64,000 nucleotides of DNA from Acidimicrobiales bacterium (GTDB taxonomy: Bacteria > Actinomycetota > Acidimicrobiia > Acidimicrobiales > GCA-2861595). Shown piece by piece: positions 42,778 through 51,509 of this stretch. The stretch lies in assembly GCA_036262515.1 (NCBI GenBank), contig DATAIT010000117.1:16045-80044 (forward strand). Reading direction: 5' to 3'. The position numbers and the translations under genes are program-made. How positions within the stretch are numbered: the stretch's first letter is position 1; each line of letters begins with the position of its first letter. A model generated the notes under the pieces. It was not told the DNA's origin, did no database searches, and saw only the letters and a list, made by a program, of their open reading frames with translations.

Positions 42778-43329
42778 ATGGGCCTCGTGCCGCGCACGAC
42801 CCTGGCTCTGGCTCTCGCCCTGCTCGCAGGGGCGGCCGGGTGCGCCCGGCCCGTCGCCGTGTCCCGCCCGGGGTCGGGCGCCGCCACCGTCATCCGGGTG
42901 GTCGACGGCGACACCATCCACGTGCGCATCAACGGCTTCGACGAGCCGGTCCGGCTCATCGGGATCGACACGCCGGAGACACACGGGAAAGGCGGTCTTC
43001 GGGAGTGCTTCGGGGCGGAGGCGACGGAGCGGATGGCCGCCCTCCTGCCGACGGGGACCTCGGTGCGGTTGGTGCGAGACGTCGAGGCCCGCGACCGCTA
43101 CGACCGGCTCCTCGCCTACGTGTACCGGGCGTCCGACGGGCTGTTCGTCAACCTGGCCATGGCCGAGGACGGCTACGCGACGACGCTCACCTACCCGCCC
43201 AACGTGGCCCACACCGACGAGTTCGTGGCCGCCGTGGGCACGGCCCGCCTCCGCCAGCGGGGTCTGTGGCACACGTGCGGCAGCGCAGACGTCCCCCTTC
43301 CCACCTCGCCCGGCGCCGCCACGGGGTGA
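42778..43329 (+). CDS. Thermonuclease-family lipoprotein
   Basis: This is a 183-residue exported nuclease. The signal ends in lipobox AGAAGC. The SNase domain has VVDGDTIHVRI, RLIGIDTPETHG and RDRYDRLLAYVY, with the catalytic Arg/Glu positions retained. It would degrade DNA or RNA at the cell surface. The ATG at 42778 is used; a GTG four codons later is possible. Confidence 0.9.
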   Translation: MGLVPRTTLALALALLAGAAGCARPVAVSRPGSGAATVIRVVDGDTIHVRINGFDEPVRLIGIDTPETHGKGGLRECFGAEATERMAALLPTGTSVRLVRDVEARDRYDRLLAYVYRASDGLFVNLAMAEDGYATTLTYPPNVAHTDEFVAAVGTARLRQRGLWHTCGSADVPLPTSPGAATG

Positions 43330-43372
43330 TCCCGGGCATCGTCCAGCGCCGGGACGGCCGCGGACCGTCGGC

Positions 43373-43378
43373 TACCGT
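43373..43378 (+). promoter_or_regulatory. -10 hexamer of the ChbG-like gene
   Basis: TACCGT ends six bases before the GTG at 43385, consistent with a leaderless transcript. Confidence 0.5.
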
Positions 43379-43384
43379 CGCCGC

Positions 43385-44221
43385 GTGCCCACCACTGCCG
43401 AGCGCCTGGGTTATCCGCCGGATGCCAAGCTGCTGCTCGTCAACTGTGCCGATCTCGGGTCGAGCCACGCCGCCAACGTGGGCGTCTACGAGGCCCTGCG
43501 CGACGGCATGGCCACCGCGGCCAGCCTGATGGTGCCCGGTCCCTGGGCACGCGAGGCGGCCGCCCGGTACCTGGGCGAGGACGTCGGGGTCCACCTCACG
43601 CTCAACGCCGAGTGGGAGGTCTACCGCTGGGGCCCCGTCACCCACGCGCCGTCGCTGCTCGACGGCGACGGCGGGTTCCCGCGCACGCTCGAGGATCTCT
43701 GGGACCACGCCGACGTCGACGAGGTCGGCAAGGAGCTGCGGGCCCAGGTGGAGCGGGCGATCCTGTGGGGATTCGACGTCAGCCACCTCGACTCCCACCT
43801 CGACGCCCTGCAGGGACGGCCGGAGTTCTTCGACGTCTACCTCGAGCTCGCCGTCGACTTCCGCCTCCCGATGCGGCTGTCGGGTCCGTCGATCGAGAGC
43901 GACGTCGGCTTTCCGTTCCGGCGGCTGGCCGCTGAGGAAGGCGTGCTGTTCCCGGACCACTGCGTGGAGCTGCGGGGCACCGGCGTGCGGCGCACCCTCG
44001 AACGGGCCCTGTTTGCCCTCGAGCCCGGTCTCACCGAGATCCAGGCCCATCCGGCGGTCGACGCCTCCGAGCTGCGAGCCCTGGCGCCGGACTGGGGAGG
44101 TCGCGTAGACGACCACGACGTGCTCGTCCACGACCACGGCATGCGCAGCCTGGCCGCGCGCGCAGGAGTGGAGCTGGTGGGGTACCGGCCGCTGCGCGAC
44201 GCCATGCGCGCCGGCCGCTGA
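43385..44221 (+). CDS. ChbG/YdjC-family carbohydrate deacetylase-like protein
   Basis: This 278-residue TIM-barrel-like protein has LLLVNCADLGSSHAANVGVYEAL at the N-terminus, with the metal-binding Asp of the family. GVHLTLNAEWEV and HLDSHLDALQG supply the metal-site histidines, and IQAHPAVD lies near the end. Family members deacetylate chitooligosaccharides or related sugars. The true sugar is unknown here. Confidence 0.88.
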   Translation: MPTTAERLGYPPDAKLLLVNCADLGSSHAANVGVYEALRDGMATAASLMVPGPWAREAAARYLGEDVGVHLTLNAEWEVYRWGPVTHAPSLLDGDGGFPRTLEDLWDHADVDEVGKELRAQVERAILWGFDVSHLDSHLDALQGRPEFFDVYLELAVDFRLPMRLSGPSIESDVGFPFRRLAAEEGVLFPDHCVELRGTGVRRTLERALFALEPGLTEIQAHPAVDASELRALAPDWGGRVDDHDVLVHDHGMRSLAARAGVELVGYRPLRDAMRAGR

Positions 44222-44322
44222 CGCCGGCCCGGCGGTCGCCCCGGAGCCATCCGGTGTCGGCGCGAGTTCCGTATCACTGAGACACGTCCGAGCGGTCGGA
44301 CGTCGAAACCCAGGAGACTCGC

Positions 44323-44490
44323 ATGGGCCTCGGAGCACCGGAGATCCTCATCATCCTCGCCGTCGTGCTGTTGCTGTTCGGGTCGACGCGCCTTCCCACC
44401 CTGGCCCGTTCGCTGGGGCAGGCGTCGAGCGAGTTCAAGGCGGGCACGCGCGACAAGGGGGCGTCCACACCCGATGCGATCGCCGAGTAG
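44323..44490 (+). CDS. tatA: Twin-arginine translocase subunit TatA
   Basis: This is a 55-residue TatA-family protein: N-terminal helix APEILIILAVVLLLFG, then the hinge and amphipathic part STRLPTLARSLGQASSEFKA. It would build the Tat channel with TatC (not in window). AGGAGACTCGC precedes the ATG. It overlaps the next gene by 17 bases and opens a cassette that encodes two Tat-signal proteins, so it may be a dedicated paralog. Confidence 0.9.
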   Translation: MGLGAPEILIILAVVLLLFGSTRLPTLARSLGQASSEFKAGTRDKGASTPDAIAE

Positions 44491-44881
44491 CGCAGGGGGC
44501 ACCGGCCGGCGGGCCAGGGCGGCGGCGCTGGCGGGGATCCTCGGCCTGTCGGTGCTCGCCGCCTGCGGCGGTGACAGCGACGCCGGCAACGACGCCGGCA
44601 CCGCTGGCCCGGCGGCGGCATCGTCAGGCCGAACCCAGACCCTCACCATCAAGGACTTCCGGTTCGGGCCGCAGCCGCTCGAGGTCTCGAAGGGCACCGT
44701 GGTGACGGTGATGAACGAGGACGACGCCGCACACACGGCGACCGCCGACGACCACTCCTTCGACACCGGCGAACTGGCCGAGGGCGAGAGCAAGGAGATC
44801 ACGCTGGCGACGGAGGGCGACGTCGCCTTCCACTGTCACATCCACGACTACATGACTGGCGTCATCCGGGTCACGGCGTAG
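44474..44881 (+). CDS. Cupredoxin-domain lipoprotein
   Basis: This 135-residue exported lipoprotein (lipobox LSVLAAC) has a plastocyanin-like domain with copper ligands His in DAAHTATADD and Cys/His/His/Met in VAFHCHIHDYMTG. It is a second cupredoxin in this window and overlaps tatA, though its own signal is Sec-type lipoprotein. Electron transfer or copper binding outside the membrane is likely. Confidence 0.88.
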   Translation: MRSPSSAGGTGRRARAAALAGILGLSVLAACGGDSDAGNDAGTAGPAAASSGRTQTLTIKDFRFGPQPLEVSKGTVVTVMNEDDAAHTATADDHSFDTGELAEGESKEITLATEGDVAFHCHIHDYMTGVIRVTA

Positions 44882-44970
44882 CGCCGAAGACCTGCTCGAA
44901 CCACATGGCAGGACCGGGTACCGGTGGCGTGCGACCGCACGCCCGTGAACGAGAAAGGGGAACCGCTTCG

Positions 44971-45834
44971 GTGACCATCGATGACCGATCACTCAACGAG
45001 CTGATCGTCGAGTCGCAGGACCTGCAGGTGGACGCCCTCCGCGACATCAAGGCCACGCTTCCCGAGTTGGCCGAGATCCGCGAGGAGCGCCGCAGTCACG
45101 GCGTGAACGTCGACGAGATCAACCGCTACAACGCCACTCGCCGCACCGTCCTGCAGAGGATGGGCATCGGCGGCGGCGGACTGGCGGCCCGTGGGCTGCT
45201 CGGCGGCGGTTTCGGCGCCCTCCTGGCCGGTCTGTTCGCCACGCCGGCGCATGGCGACGAGGCGCTCGACATCCAGATCCTGCAGACCGCTTCGTCGCTC
45301 GAGGTCCTGGCCGTCGCGACCTACGGGGCGGCCATGACGCTGGACTTCATCAAGAACGGCAACCCCGTCGTGATCAAGTTCGCCCAGACCACGATGATGC
45401 AGCACGACGAGCACCGCAAGGCGTTCCAGAGCCAGACCAAGGCCCTCGGTGGCAAGGAGCAGACCGCTCCGAACGCCAAGTACAAGCCGGTCGTGGACAG
45501 CGCCGTGCCCACGCTCAAGGCCCCCCTCGATGTGGTGAACCTGGCCGAGACGCTGGAGACGGTCGCCACCGAGACCTACCTCATGAACACGACCCAGCTG
45601 GAGGACACCGCGTCCAAGCGCGTGATGGCCAGCGTCATGGGGGTCGAGACCCAGCACGCCGCCGTCCTTCGCGCCGTCAAGGCGCTGCTCATGGGCGGCG
45701 CACCGGACCTGATCAAGATCCCGATCGGCGCGGATGCCGCCAAGCTCCCCGCTGCCGCCGGCAGCGTGGCGTTCCCCGAGGCGTTCGAGCCCGTGGCCGC
45801 AGCGGCCGATCCGTCGACGGGAGCCGTCAAGTGA
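44971..45834 (+). CDS. Tat-exported ferritin-like domain protein (first of tandem pair)
   Basis: This 287-residue protein has a ~70-residue N-terminus ending in a twin-arginine motif (TRRTVLQRMGIGGGG) and a hydrophobic segment to about 105 (cleavage near PAHG). The ferritin-like four-helix part has SSLEVLAVATYGAA, MMQHDEHRKAFQ and ETVATETYL. Iron/metal binding is inferred from the fold. It starts with GTG at 44971 and is coupled to its paralog by a GTGA overlap. Confidence 0.85.
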   Translation: MTIDDRSLNELIVESQDLQVDALRDIKATLPELAEIREERRSHGVNVDEINRYNATRRTVLQRMGIGGGGLAARGLLGGGFGALLAGLFATPAHGDEALDIQILQTASSLEVLAVATYGAAMTLDFIKNGNPVVIKFAQTTMMQHDEHRKAFQSQTKALGGKEQTAPNAKYKPVVDSAVPTLKAPLDVVNLAETLETVATETYLMNTTQLEDTASKRVMASVMGVETQHAAVLRAVKALLMGGAPDLIKIPIGADAAKLPAAAGSVAFPEAFEPVAAAADPSTGAVK

Positions 45835-46544
45835 CCCAGGAGACCGCCAACCACATGGACACCGAGCCCAGCGCTCTGGAGCACCTCACGACCTCGGCGT
45901 TCAGCCGCCGCAGGTTCCTCGTCGGCTCCGGTGTGGCCGCAGGTCTCGCCATCGTCACGGCCGCGTGCGGCAACGACGACGACACGTCGTCCGACGCCGG
46001 CACGAGCGACACCACCGCGGCCGACGGCGGCACCGACACCACCGAGGCGGGCGCCGGCGGCGACCTGGCCGTGGCTGCGTTCGCCGCCGGTCTGGAGGTC
46101 CTGGCCGTCGGCACCTACAAGGCCGCACTCGACGCGGCCACGGCCGGCAAGCTCGGTGATGTGCCCCCGGCCGGCGCAGAGTTCGTCAAGACGGCGATGG
46201 CGCATCACGAGGAACACCTGTCCTCGTGGAACACGGTGCTGAAGGGCGCCGGCGAGCCGGAGGTCACCACCCCGAACGCCCAGCTCAAGCCCATGATCGA
46301 CGCCGAGTTCGGAAAGGCCAAGGGCTTCGCCGATGCGGCCAAGCTGGCCCGCACCCTCGAGGAGACGGCGGCCGCCACCTACCTCAGCGCCATCCCGAAC
46401 CTCAAGAGCAAGGATGCCATCAAGCTGGCTGCGTCGATCCAGGCGATCGACGCCAAGCACGTCGCCATCTTGAACTACGTTCTCGGCGAGTACCCGGTGC
46501 CCGACACCTTCGCCAAGACCGACAAGGCAGCGAAGCCGGCCTAG
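45831..46544 (+). CDS. Tat-exported ferritin-like lipoprotein (second of tandem pair)
   Basis: This 237-residue paralog of the preceding gene has the Tat motif FSRRRFLVGSGVAAG and lipobox VTAAC. The ferritin-like region repeats the first copy's pattern: GLEVLAVGTYKAA, MAHHEEHLSSWN, PNAQLKPMIDAEF and EETAAATYLS, with AKHVAIL at the end. The pair looks like a tandem duplication. An export role in iron storage or oxidation is possible but unproven. Confidence 0.87.
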   Translation: MTQETANHMDTEPSALEHLTTSAFSRRRFLVGSGVAAGLAIVTAACGNDDDTSSDAGTSDTTAADGGTDTTEAGAGGDLAVAAFAAGLEVLAVGTYKAALDAATAGKLGDVPPAGAEFVKTAMAHHEEHLSSWNTVLKGAGEPEVTTPNAQLKPMIDAEFGKAKGFADAAKLARTLEETAAATYLSAIPNLKSKDAIKLAASIQAIDAKHVAILNYVLGEYPVPDTFAKTDKAAKPA

Positions 46545-46585
46545 CCGTCCCACGGTCGCTGCACGCCCCACCGGTGCAGCCGTCG

Positions 46586-46617
46586 AGCGGCCCGCCCTCC
46601 CCTGGGGGCGGGCCGCT
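46586..46617 (+). terminator. Strong terminator hairpin after ferritin-like genes
   Basis: A perfect 12-bp stem, AGCGGCCCGCCC with GGGCGGGCCGCT and an 8-base loop, lies 42 bases after the second ferritin-like gene. TTCG follows; there is no long U run. Confidence 0.6.
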
Positions 46618-46642
46618 TCGCGTCGCGCGCGAACCTGGGCCG

Positions 46643-46843
46643 ATGGCGCCGGCCGACACGATCGTCTGCGTTGACTGTGGTGGAGCGTGCCGGCGCACGC
46701 CGTTCGACCCGCCCGAGCTCGGCTGGCATGCCGGCGACCTGGTCACCTACCGCTGCGCCGACTGCGCCGACCTGTGGTACCTGGAGGTGGCGGAGGACGA
46801 CCTCGACGACCCCGCTGGGTCGCCGCCCACCGCCCCAGGGTAG
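46643..46843 (+). CDS. Small zinc-ribbon protein
   Basis: This is a 66-residue protein with two CxxC knuckles, CVDCGGAC near residue 9 and YRCADCADLWY near 37, forming a likely zinc ribbon. The acidic tail contains AEDDLDDP. It might be a nucleic-acid or protein-interaction module. No family name is recognised. ATG at 46643. Confidence 0.6.
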   Translation: MAPADTIVCVDCGGACRRTPFDPPELGWHAGDLVTYRCADCADLWYLEVAEDDLDDPAGSPPTAPG

Positions 46844-46888
46844 GGACGGCCGGACATCGGCGGCCCCACCGGGAGGGAGGCGGCGTCC

Positions 46889-47113
46889 CTACCGGGAAAC
46901 CGGAGGTGCGGCTGTCTCGGACGCGCCGGGGGAGGAGTCGGGGCGCCCGAAGGGGTCGGTGAACGCCTCCGGACCGGCGGCGGCGCCCTCGTCGCCCACG
47001 GTCGCCTCGCCCCGCGAGCCCTGAGCCGACGTGCCGGACCCCGGTGCCCCGGCGGCATCCGAGCGGTCGTGGGGTTCGGACATCGAGGTGGTGGGGTCGT
47101 CGTCGGCGGCCAC
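46889..47113 (-). CDS. Low-complexity small protein, possibly disordered
   Basis: This is a 74-residue protein rich in Gly, Ala, Pro, Ser and acidic residues (MAADDDPTTSMSEPHDRSDA at the N-terminus). It has no predicted domain. AGGAG lies eight bases before the GTG at 47113, which supports a real start, but coding evidence is weak. Confidence 0.42.
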   Translation of the reverse strand: MAADDDPTTSMSEPHDRSDAAGAPGSGTSAQGSRGEATVGDEGAAAGPEAFTDPFGRPDSSPGASETAAPPVSR

Positions 47114-47189
47114 GGGGCTCTCCTACCCACCGGCACGGCCACTCACGCCCTCGACCCGAGCGGGAATGGAGGCCGACGGCGCCGGCGGC

Positions 47190-48245
47190 TCAGGCCTCGG
47201 CGGCGGCCGCCTGCGTCGAGGCCTCGGCCAGTCGCTCGAGCACGCGGGCCGCCCGCCCGTCGTCGATCGACGCCGCTGCCGCCTCCAGGCCCTCGGCCAT
47301 GGAGGCGACGAGCCCGGCGGCGACGATGCCGGCCGCCGCGTTCAACACCACGATGTCGCGGTGGGGCCCCCGCTCCCCGTCGAGGATCCGGCGGGCGAAG
47401 TCTGCGTTGGCATCGGCGTCGCCGCCGGCCAGGTCGCCGGCTTCGGCAGCGGCCAGGCCGAGCGCGCCGGGATCCACCGTGCACGAGGTGACCTCCCCGT
47501 CGCGCAGGTCGAGCATGGTGGACGTGGTGGTCGTGGTCAGCTCGTCCAGCCCGTCATGGCCGTAGACCACGAGGGCGCGCACGGCGCCGTTGGCGGCCAG
47601 CACGCCGGCCACCTTGCCGGCCATCGAGGGGTCGCTGACGCCGACCACCTGGCGACCCGGACGGGCCGGGTTGGCCAGGGGCCCGAGGAAGTTGAACACC
47701 GTGGGGACGCCGAGCTCGCGGCGTGTGGCGGCCGCGTGGCGGTAGCACGGGTGGAAGCGGGGCGCGAAGCAGAACGCCATGCCCGACGCTTCGAGGCAGC
47801 GGAACACCCCGGCGGGACCGAGGTCGGCGACCACGCCGAGTGCACCCAGGACGTCGGCCGAGCCCGCCGCCGACGACACCGCCCGGTTCCCGTGCTTGCA
47901 CACCCGGGCGCCCGCGCCCGCGACCACCAGGGCGGCGACGGTCGACACGTTGATCGACCCGCTCCGGTCGCCGCCCGTGCCGCAGGTGTCGACGAGGTCG
48001 GCGGCGTCGGGAACCTCAAGGGGTTCGGCGTAGCGGAAGAGGGCCCCGACCAAACCGGTCATCTCCTCGATCGTCTCGCCCTTCATGCGCAGGGCGGCGG
48101 CGAAGGCGGCGATCTGGGCCGGCGTCGACATGCCGTCCAACACGTCCGCCAACGCGGCGTCGGCCTCGTCGGCGGTGAGGTCCTGGCGGGCGAAGAGCCG
48201 TCGAAGGACGAACGGCCAGCCTCCCAACTCGGCCAGCGTGGTCAC
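47190..48245 (-). CDS. trpD: Anthranilate phosphoribosyltransferase
   Basis: This 351-residue enzyme of tryptophan synthesis transfers phosphoribosyl to anthranilate. The PRPP loop DTCGTGGDRSGSINVST, the KHGNRAVSSAAGSADVLGALG segment and the metal region near the C-terminus are intact. It stands apart from other trp genes. The GTG start at 48245 is six bases after TACCCT. Confidence 0.95.
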   Translation of the reverse strand: MTTLAELGGWPFVLRRLFARQDLTADEADAALADVLDGMSTPAQIAAFAAALRMKGETIEEMTGLVGALFRYAEPLEVPDAADLVDTCGTGGDRSGSINVSTVAALVVAGAGARVCKHGNRAVSSAAGSADVLGALGVVADLGPAGVFRCLEASGMAFCFAPRFHPCYRHAAATRRELGVPTVFNFLGPLANPARPGRQVVGVSDPSMAGKVAGVLAANGAVRALVVYGHDGLDELTTTTTSTMLDLRDGEVTSCTVDPGALGLAAAEAGDLAGGDADANADFARRILDGERGPHRDIVVLNAAAGIVAAGLVASMAEGLEAAAASIDDGRAARVLERLAEASTQAAAAEA

Positions 48246-48251
48246 CGCCGA

Positions 48252-48257
48252 AGGGTA
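48252..48257 (-). promoter_or_regulatory. -10 hexamer of trpD
   Basis: TACCCT on the minus strand lies six bases before the GTG at 48245, consistent with leaderless transcription. Confidence 0.5.
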
Positions 48258-48298
48258 TCCGGCGGCGGCGCAGGCGACCCGCCGGTCGCCTCTCGGGG

Positions 48299-48529
48299 CT
48301 ACGCCGACTTCCGGCGCTGCCGGATCATGCGACGACGCTCACGCTCGGTGGCGCCACCCCACACTCCGTCACGTTCCCGGTTGGCCAGGGCGTACTCGAG
48401 GCAGGCCTCGCGCACCGGGCACATCCGGCAGATCGACTTGGCCTCCTCCGCCTCTTCGTCCGACGCGGGATAGAAGACGTCCGGGTCGACGCCACGGCAG
48501 GCCGCACGCTGGCGCCAGGACAGATTCAT
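48299..48529 (-). CDS. WhiB-family transcriptional regulator
   Basis: This is a 76-residue iron-sulfur regulator. Cluster ligands Cys11, Cys34, Cys37 and Cys43 (AACRG, SICRMCPVREAC) are followed by the GVWGG turn at 55-59 and a basic tail RERRRMIRQRRK for DNA or sigma contact. The family is restricted mainly to actinobacteria. The ATG at 48529 has GGGA upstream; longer in-frame starts precede the conserved MNLSWRQRAAC and are unlikely. Confidence 0.95.
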   Translation of the reverse strand: MNLSWRQRAACRGVDPDVFYPASDEEAEEAKSICRMCPVREACLEYALANRERDGVWGGATERERRRMIRQRRKSA

Positions 48530-48703
48530 GTCAGCTGATCCCTCCCGGGTCGTTTCGTCTCGTTTCTCGTACCCCGGACCCTCCATCGCTATTCCGGTGC
48601 GGAAGACCCGGTCCACCAACAACATCGGCCGGCGCGGGCACATTCCTGACCGGTTCGGCCACATTCGACGGCGCCGCCCCGCCCGAACGTGCCTCGGCGG
48701 CGG

Positions 48704-50578
48704 CTACGGACCGAGGTAGGCCTGGCGGACCAGGACGTCCCGTGCCACGTCGGCCGGGCGCCCCTGGGCCAGCCGGGTGCCCTCGTGGACGACGGTGACC
48801 GTGTCGGCGAGGGCGAGGACGGTGTCCATGTGGTGCTCGACGAGGAGGATGGTCATCCCCCCCGCCCGCAGCCCGGCCAACAGCGTGCCCAGGTGCTCCC
48901 GCTCCCTCGCGTCGAGGCCTGCGGCCGGCTCGTCGAGCAGCAGCAGGAGGGGCTCGGCCATCAAGGCCCGCGCCACCTCCAGTCGCCGCTGCTCCGGGAG
49001 CGTGAGGTCGCCGGCCCGCCGGCCCGCCTCGCCCTCGAGGCCGAGCAGGGCGAGCAGCTTCTCGGCCCGGGCCCGCAGGCGGCGCTCCTCGGCCCGGTCG
49101 ATGCCGAGGAGGCAACGACCGAGGCCGGCGGTGCCTCGCAGGTGGGCCCCGGCCAGTGCGTTCTCCAGCACCGTCATCCGCGTCCACACCCGCACGCCCT
49201 GGAAGGTGCGGGCCATGCCCAGGGCGGCGCGTCGATGGGCGGCGAGGAATGTGATATCCCGTCCGGCGAGGGTCACCCGACCGGCGGTCGCCGGTGCCAG
49301 CCCGGTCACCACGTTCAACAGCGTCGACTTTCCGGACCCGTTGGGTCCGATGACGGCGTGGACCGAGCCCTCGGCCACGTCGAGGTCCAGTCCCCCCAGG
49401 GCGGTCACGCCACCGAACGTCCTCGCGAGCCCCCGCACCGAGAGTAGGGCCGCCCCCGTGCCGAGCGGGGTCCCGGCTCCGGCCCGGACCCGTCCCGGCA
49501 TCCATCGGCCTTCGTCGTCCGACGACGGGGGGACCGGAGCCGGTCCGGGTGGTGCCGGGCGCAGGCCGCGGGCGGCGCCGACCAGGCCGTCGGGCGCGAC
49601 GGCGACCACGGCGAGGGCCAGGATGCCGAAGACGAGCCCGAGCTTGTCGCGGAGATGCTCCTGGAGGACGTCGGCGCCGAGACCGAAGGTGAGGACGAAC
49701 GCGCCGACCACCGGTCCCGACAACGTGCCGGCGCCCCCCACGGCGACGGTGATCACGTAGCGGAACGACTCCGTCTGCACGTCGAGCGCGCTGCCCGAGC
49801 TGACCGACAGCGTGCGGAGGGCCGAGAGCCACCCCGCCACCGCCACCACCGCCGCCGACAGGGCGAAGGCGGCGACCCGGTGGCGGTACGGGTCGATGCC
49901 GCTTGTCCGGGCCGCGACCTCGCCGTCGCGCACGGCGGTGAGCGCCCTCCCCCACCTGCTACGCCCGAGGTTCCAGGCCAGCCACAGCACGACCAGCAGG
50001 AAGACGGCGGCGGTGTAGTAGACGCCGGCCAGCGTGTGGCCGCGCGCCAGGAAGGCGTTGCGGGTGTCGGGGACGAGCTCGACCGTGCGCCCGCCCAGTC
50101 CGCCCAGCTGGTCGGCGGCGAGCACCACCACGGCGGGCACGAGCGCCCCGAAGGCCAGCGTCACCACCGTGAGGTGGAAGCCCCGCAGGTGGCAGCAGGC
50201 CAGGGCCAGGGCCACGCCGAGGCCGGCGCCGGCCCCCGCTGCGAACAGCGGCCCGAACCACGGGGCGTTGCGCACGACGAAGTCCGGCGCCAGGGAGCCG
50301 CTTCCCAGGAGGTAGGGCCCGAGGACCGCCCCGGCGTACCCGCCGGCGACGGCGAAGCCGGCGTGGCCGAGCGACAGGAGCCCGGTGGAGCCGACGAGCA
50401 CGTTGAGCCCGGTGGCCGCCCCGGCCAGGATCATCGCTTCGACCCCGAGGTCCAGCCACTTGCGGTTCCCCGCCTGCGCCGGTCCGAGCCACAGGATGAA
50501 GGCAACGAGTGCTCCGAACGGCGCCATGCGCGCAGCCGCCCGCCAGTCCCGGACGCGGTGCCGGGTGGCGGCGCCCAC
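48704..50578 (-). CDS. Fused LivM permease-LivG ATPase of a branched-chain-type ABC transporter
   Basis: This 624-residue protein joins a LivM-type permease (residues ~1-345, about ten hydrophobic segments, ending GLRPAPPG) to a LivG-type ATPase (~375-624). The ATPase has Walker A GPNGSGKST with Lys417 and Walker B LLLLLDEPAAGLD, but the signature LSGGQ position reads DLTLPEQRRLE. A fused permease-ATPase is an uncommon arrangement. It is the last gene of the unit and starts with GTG at 50578. LivF was not found here. Confidence 0.88.
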   Translation of the reverse strand: MGAATRHRVRDWRAAARMAPFGALVAFILWLGPAQAGNRKWLDLGVEAMILAGAATGLNVLVGSTGLLSLGHAGFAVAGGYAGAVLGPYLLGSGSLAPDFVVRNAPWFGPLFAAGAGAGLGVALALACCHLRGFHLTVVTLAFGALVPAVVVLAADQLGGLGGRTVELVPDTRNAFLARGHTLAGVYYTAAVFLLVVLWLAWNLGRSRWGRALTAVRDGEVAARTSGIDPYRHRVAAFALSAAVVAVAGWLSALRTLSVSSGSALDVQTESFRYVITVAVGGAGTLSGPVVGAFVLTFGLGADVLQEHLRDKLGLVFGILALAVVAVAPDGLVGAARGLRPAPPGPAPVPPSSDDEGRWMPGRVRAGAGTPLGTGAALLSVRGLARTFGGVTALGGLDLDVAEGSVHAVIGPNGSGKSTLLNVVTGLAPATAGRVTLAGRDITFLAAHRRAALGMARTFQGVRVWTRMTVLENALAGAHLRGTAGLGRCLLGIDRAEERRLRARAEKLLALLGLEGEAGRRAGDLTLPEQRRLEVARALMAEPLLLLLDEPAAGLDAREREHLGTLLAGLRAGGMTILLVEHHMDTVLALADTVTVVHEGTRLAQGRPADVARDVLVRQAYLGP

Positions 50579-51478
50579 CTACACCTTCTCCACGGCCCGG
50601 GTGCCGAACAGGCCGGTCGGCCGGACGGCCAGCGTCACGAGGAACAGGACGAACACGGCGACGAGCTCGTAGCGGCCGCCAGACGGCGACGTGGTGCGGG
50701 CCACGGCCGAGACGGCGGCCACCGCGTAGCCGCCGGTCAGCGCCCCGCGCGCCGACCCCAGCCCCCCGAGGACGGCGGCCACGAACGCCTGGAGGCCGAG
50801 CAGGAGGCCGTTCTCGAGCCGGACGAAGACCTTGGGGGCCAGGAGGACGGCGGCGACAGCCGCCAGGGCTCCGGCCAGGGCGAAGGTGGCCGTGACGACG
50901 GCCGAGGTGTCGACGCCGACCAGGGCCGCCGCCTCCCGGTCCTGGGCGACGGCGCGCACGGCCCGTCCGGCCGCCGTGCGCCGCAGCGTGACGTCGAGGC
51001 CGACGACGAGAGCGAGAGCGGCGGCGACGACCACGGCGTCGGTCGGCGTCACCGCCACCCCGGCCACCCGCCACACCCGCCAGCCGGCCAGCGAACCGAC
51101 CAGCGGCGGCAGGGCGTGGGGCGAGGCGTCCACACCGAGGCGCACGAGATCGACGGCCACCAGGCCGGCGGCGAAGGTGGTGAGCACCCACCCGATGTCG
51201 GTGGCCGGGTCGAAGCGCCCGAGGGGCCGCAGCGCGACCGACTCGACCACCACACCTGCCACCGCCGTCCCCGCCACGACCACCACGAAGGCCACCGACA
51301 CGGGCAGCCCGGCCCGGCTCAGCGCGAAGGCCCCGTACCCCGCGACCACGAACAACGGCCCGTGGGCGAAGTTGATGATCCCCGTGGAGGAGAAGACCAG
51401 GCTGTAGCCGAGCGCCACCAATGCCAGGGCCGAGCCCACCGTGGCGGTCGACACGATCACCTGCACGACGTCCGTCAC
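50579..51478 (-). CDS. Branched-chain-type ABC permease (LivH)
   Basis: This 299-residue membrane permease has seven to eight hydrophobic segments and the LivH motifs LGYSLVFSSTGIINFAHG near the N-terminus and GGLGSARGALTGG toward the C-terminus. It would pair with the LivM half of the fused protein. It lies 31 bases after the binding-protein gene and directly abuts the fused gene, so the three are one operon. Confidence 0.92.
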   Translation of the reverse strand: MTDVVQVIVSTATVGSALALVALGYSLVFSSTGIINFAHGPLFVVAGYGAFALSRAGLPVSVAFVVVVAGTAVAGVVVESVALRPLGRFDPATDIGWVLTTFAAGLVAVDLVRLGVDASPHALPPLVGSLAGWRVWRVAGVAVTPTDAVVVAAALALVVGLDVTLRRTAAGRAVRAVAQDREAAALVGVDTSAVVTATFALAGALAAVAAVLLAPKVFVRLENGLLLGLQAFVAAVLGGLGSARGALTGGYAVAAVSAVARTTSPSGGRYELVAVFVLFLVTLAVRPTGLFGTRAVEKV

Positions 51479-51509
51479 GGCGAGCCTCGGGGCCCGCCGG
51501 CGGACAGGC

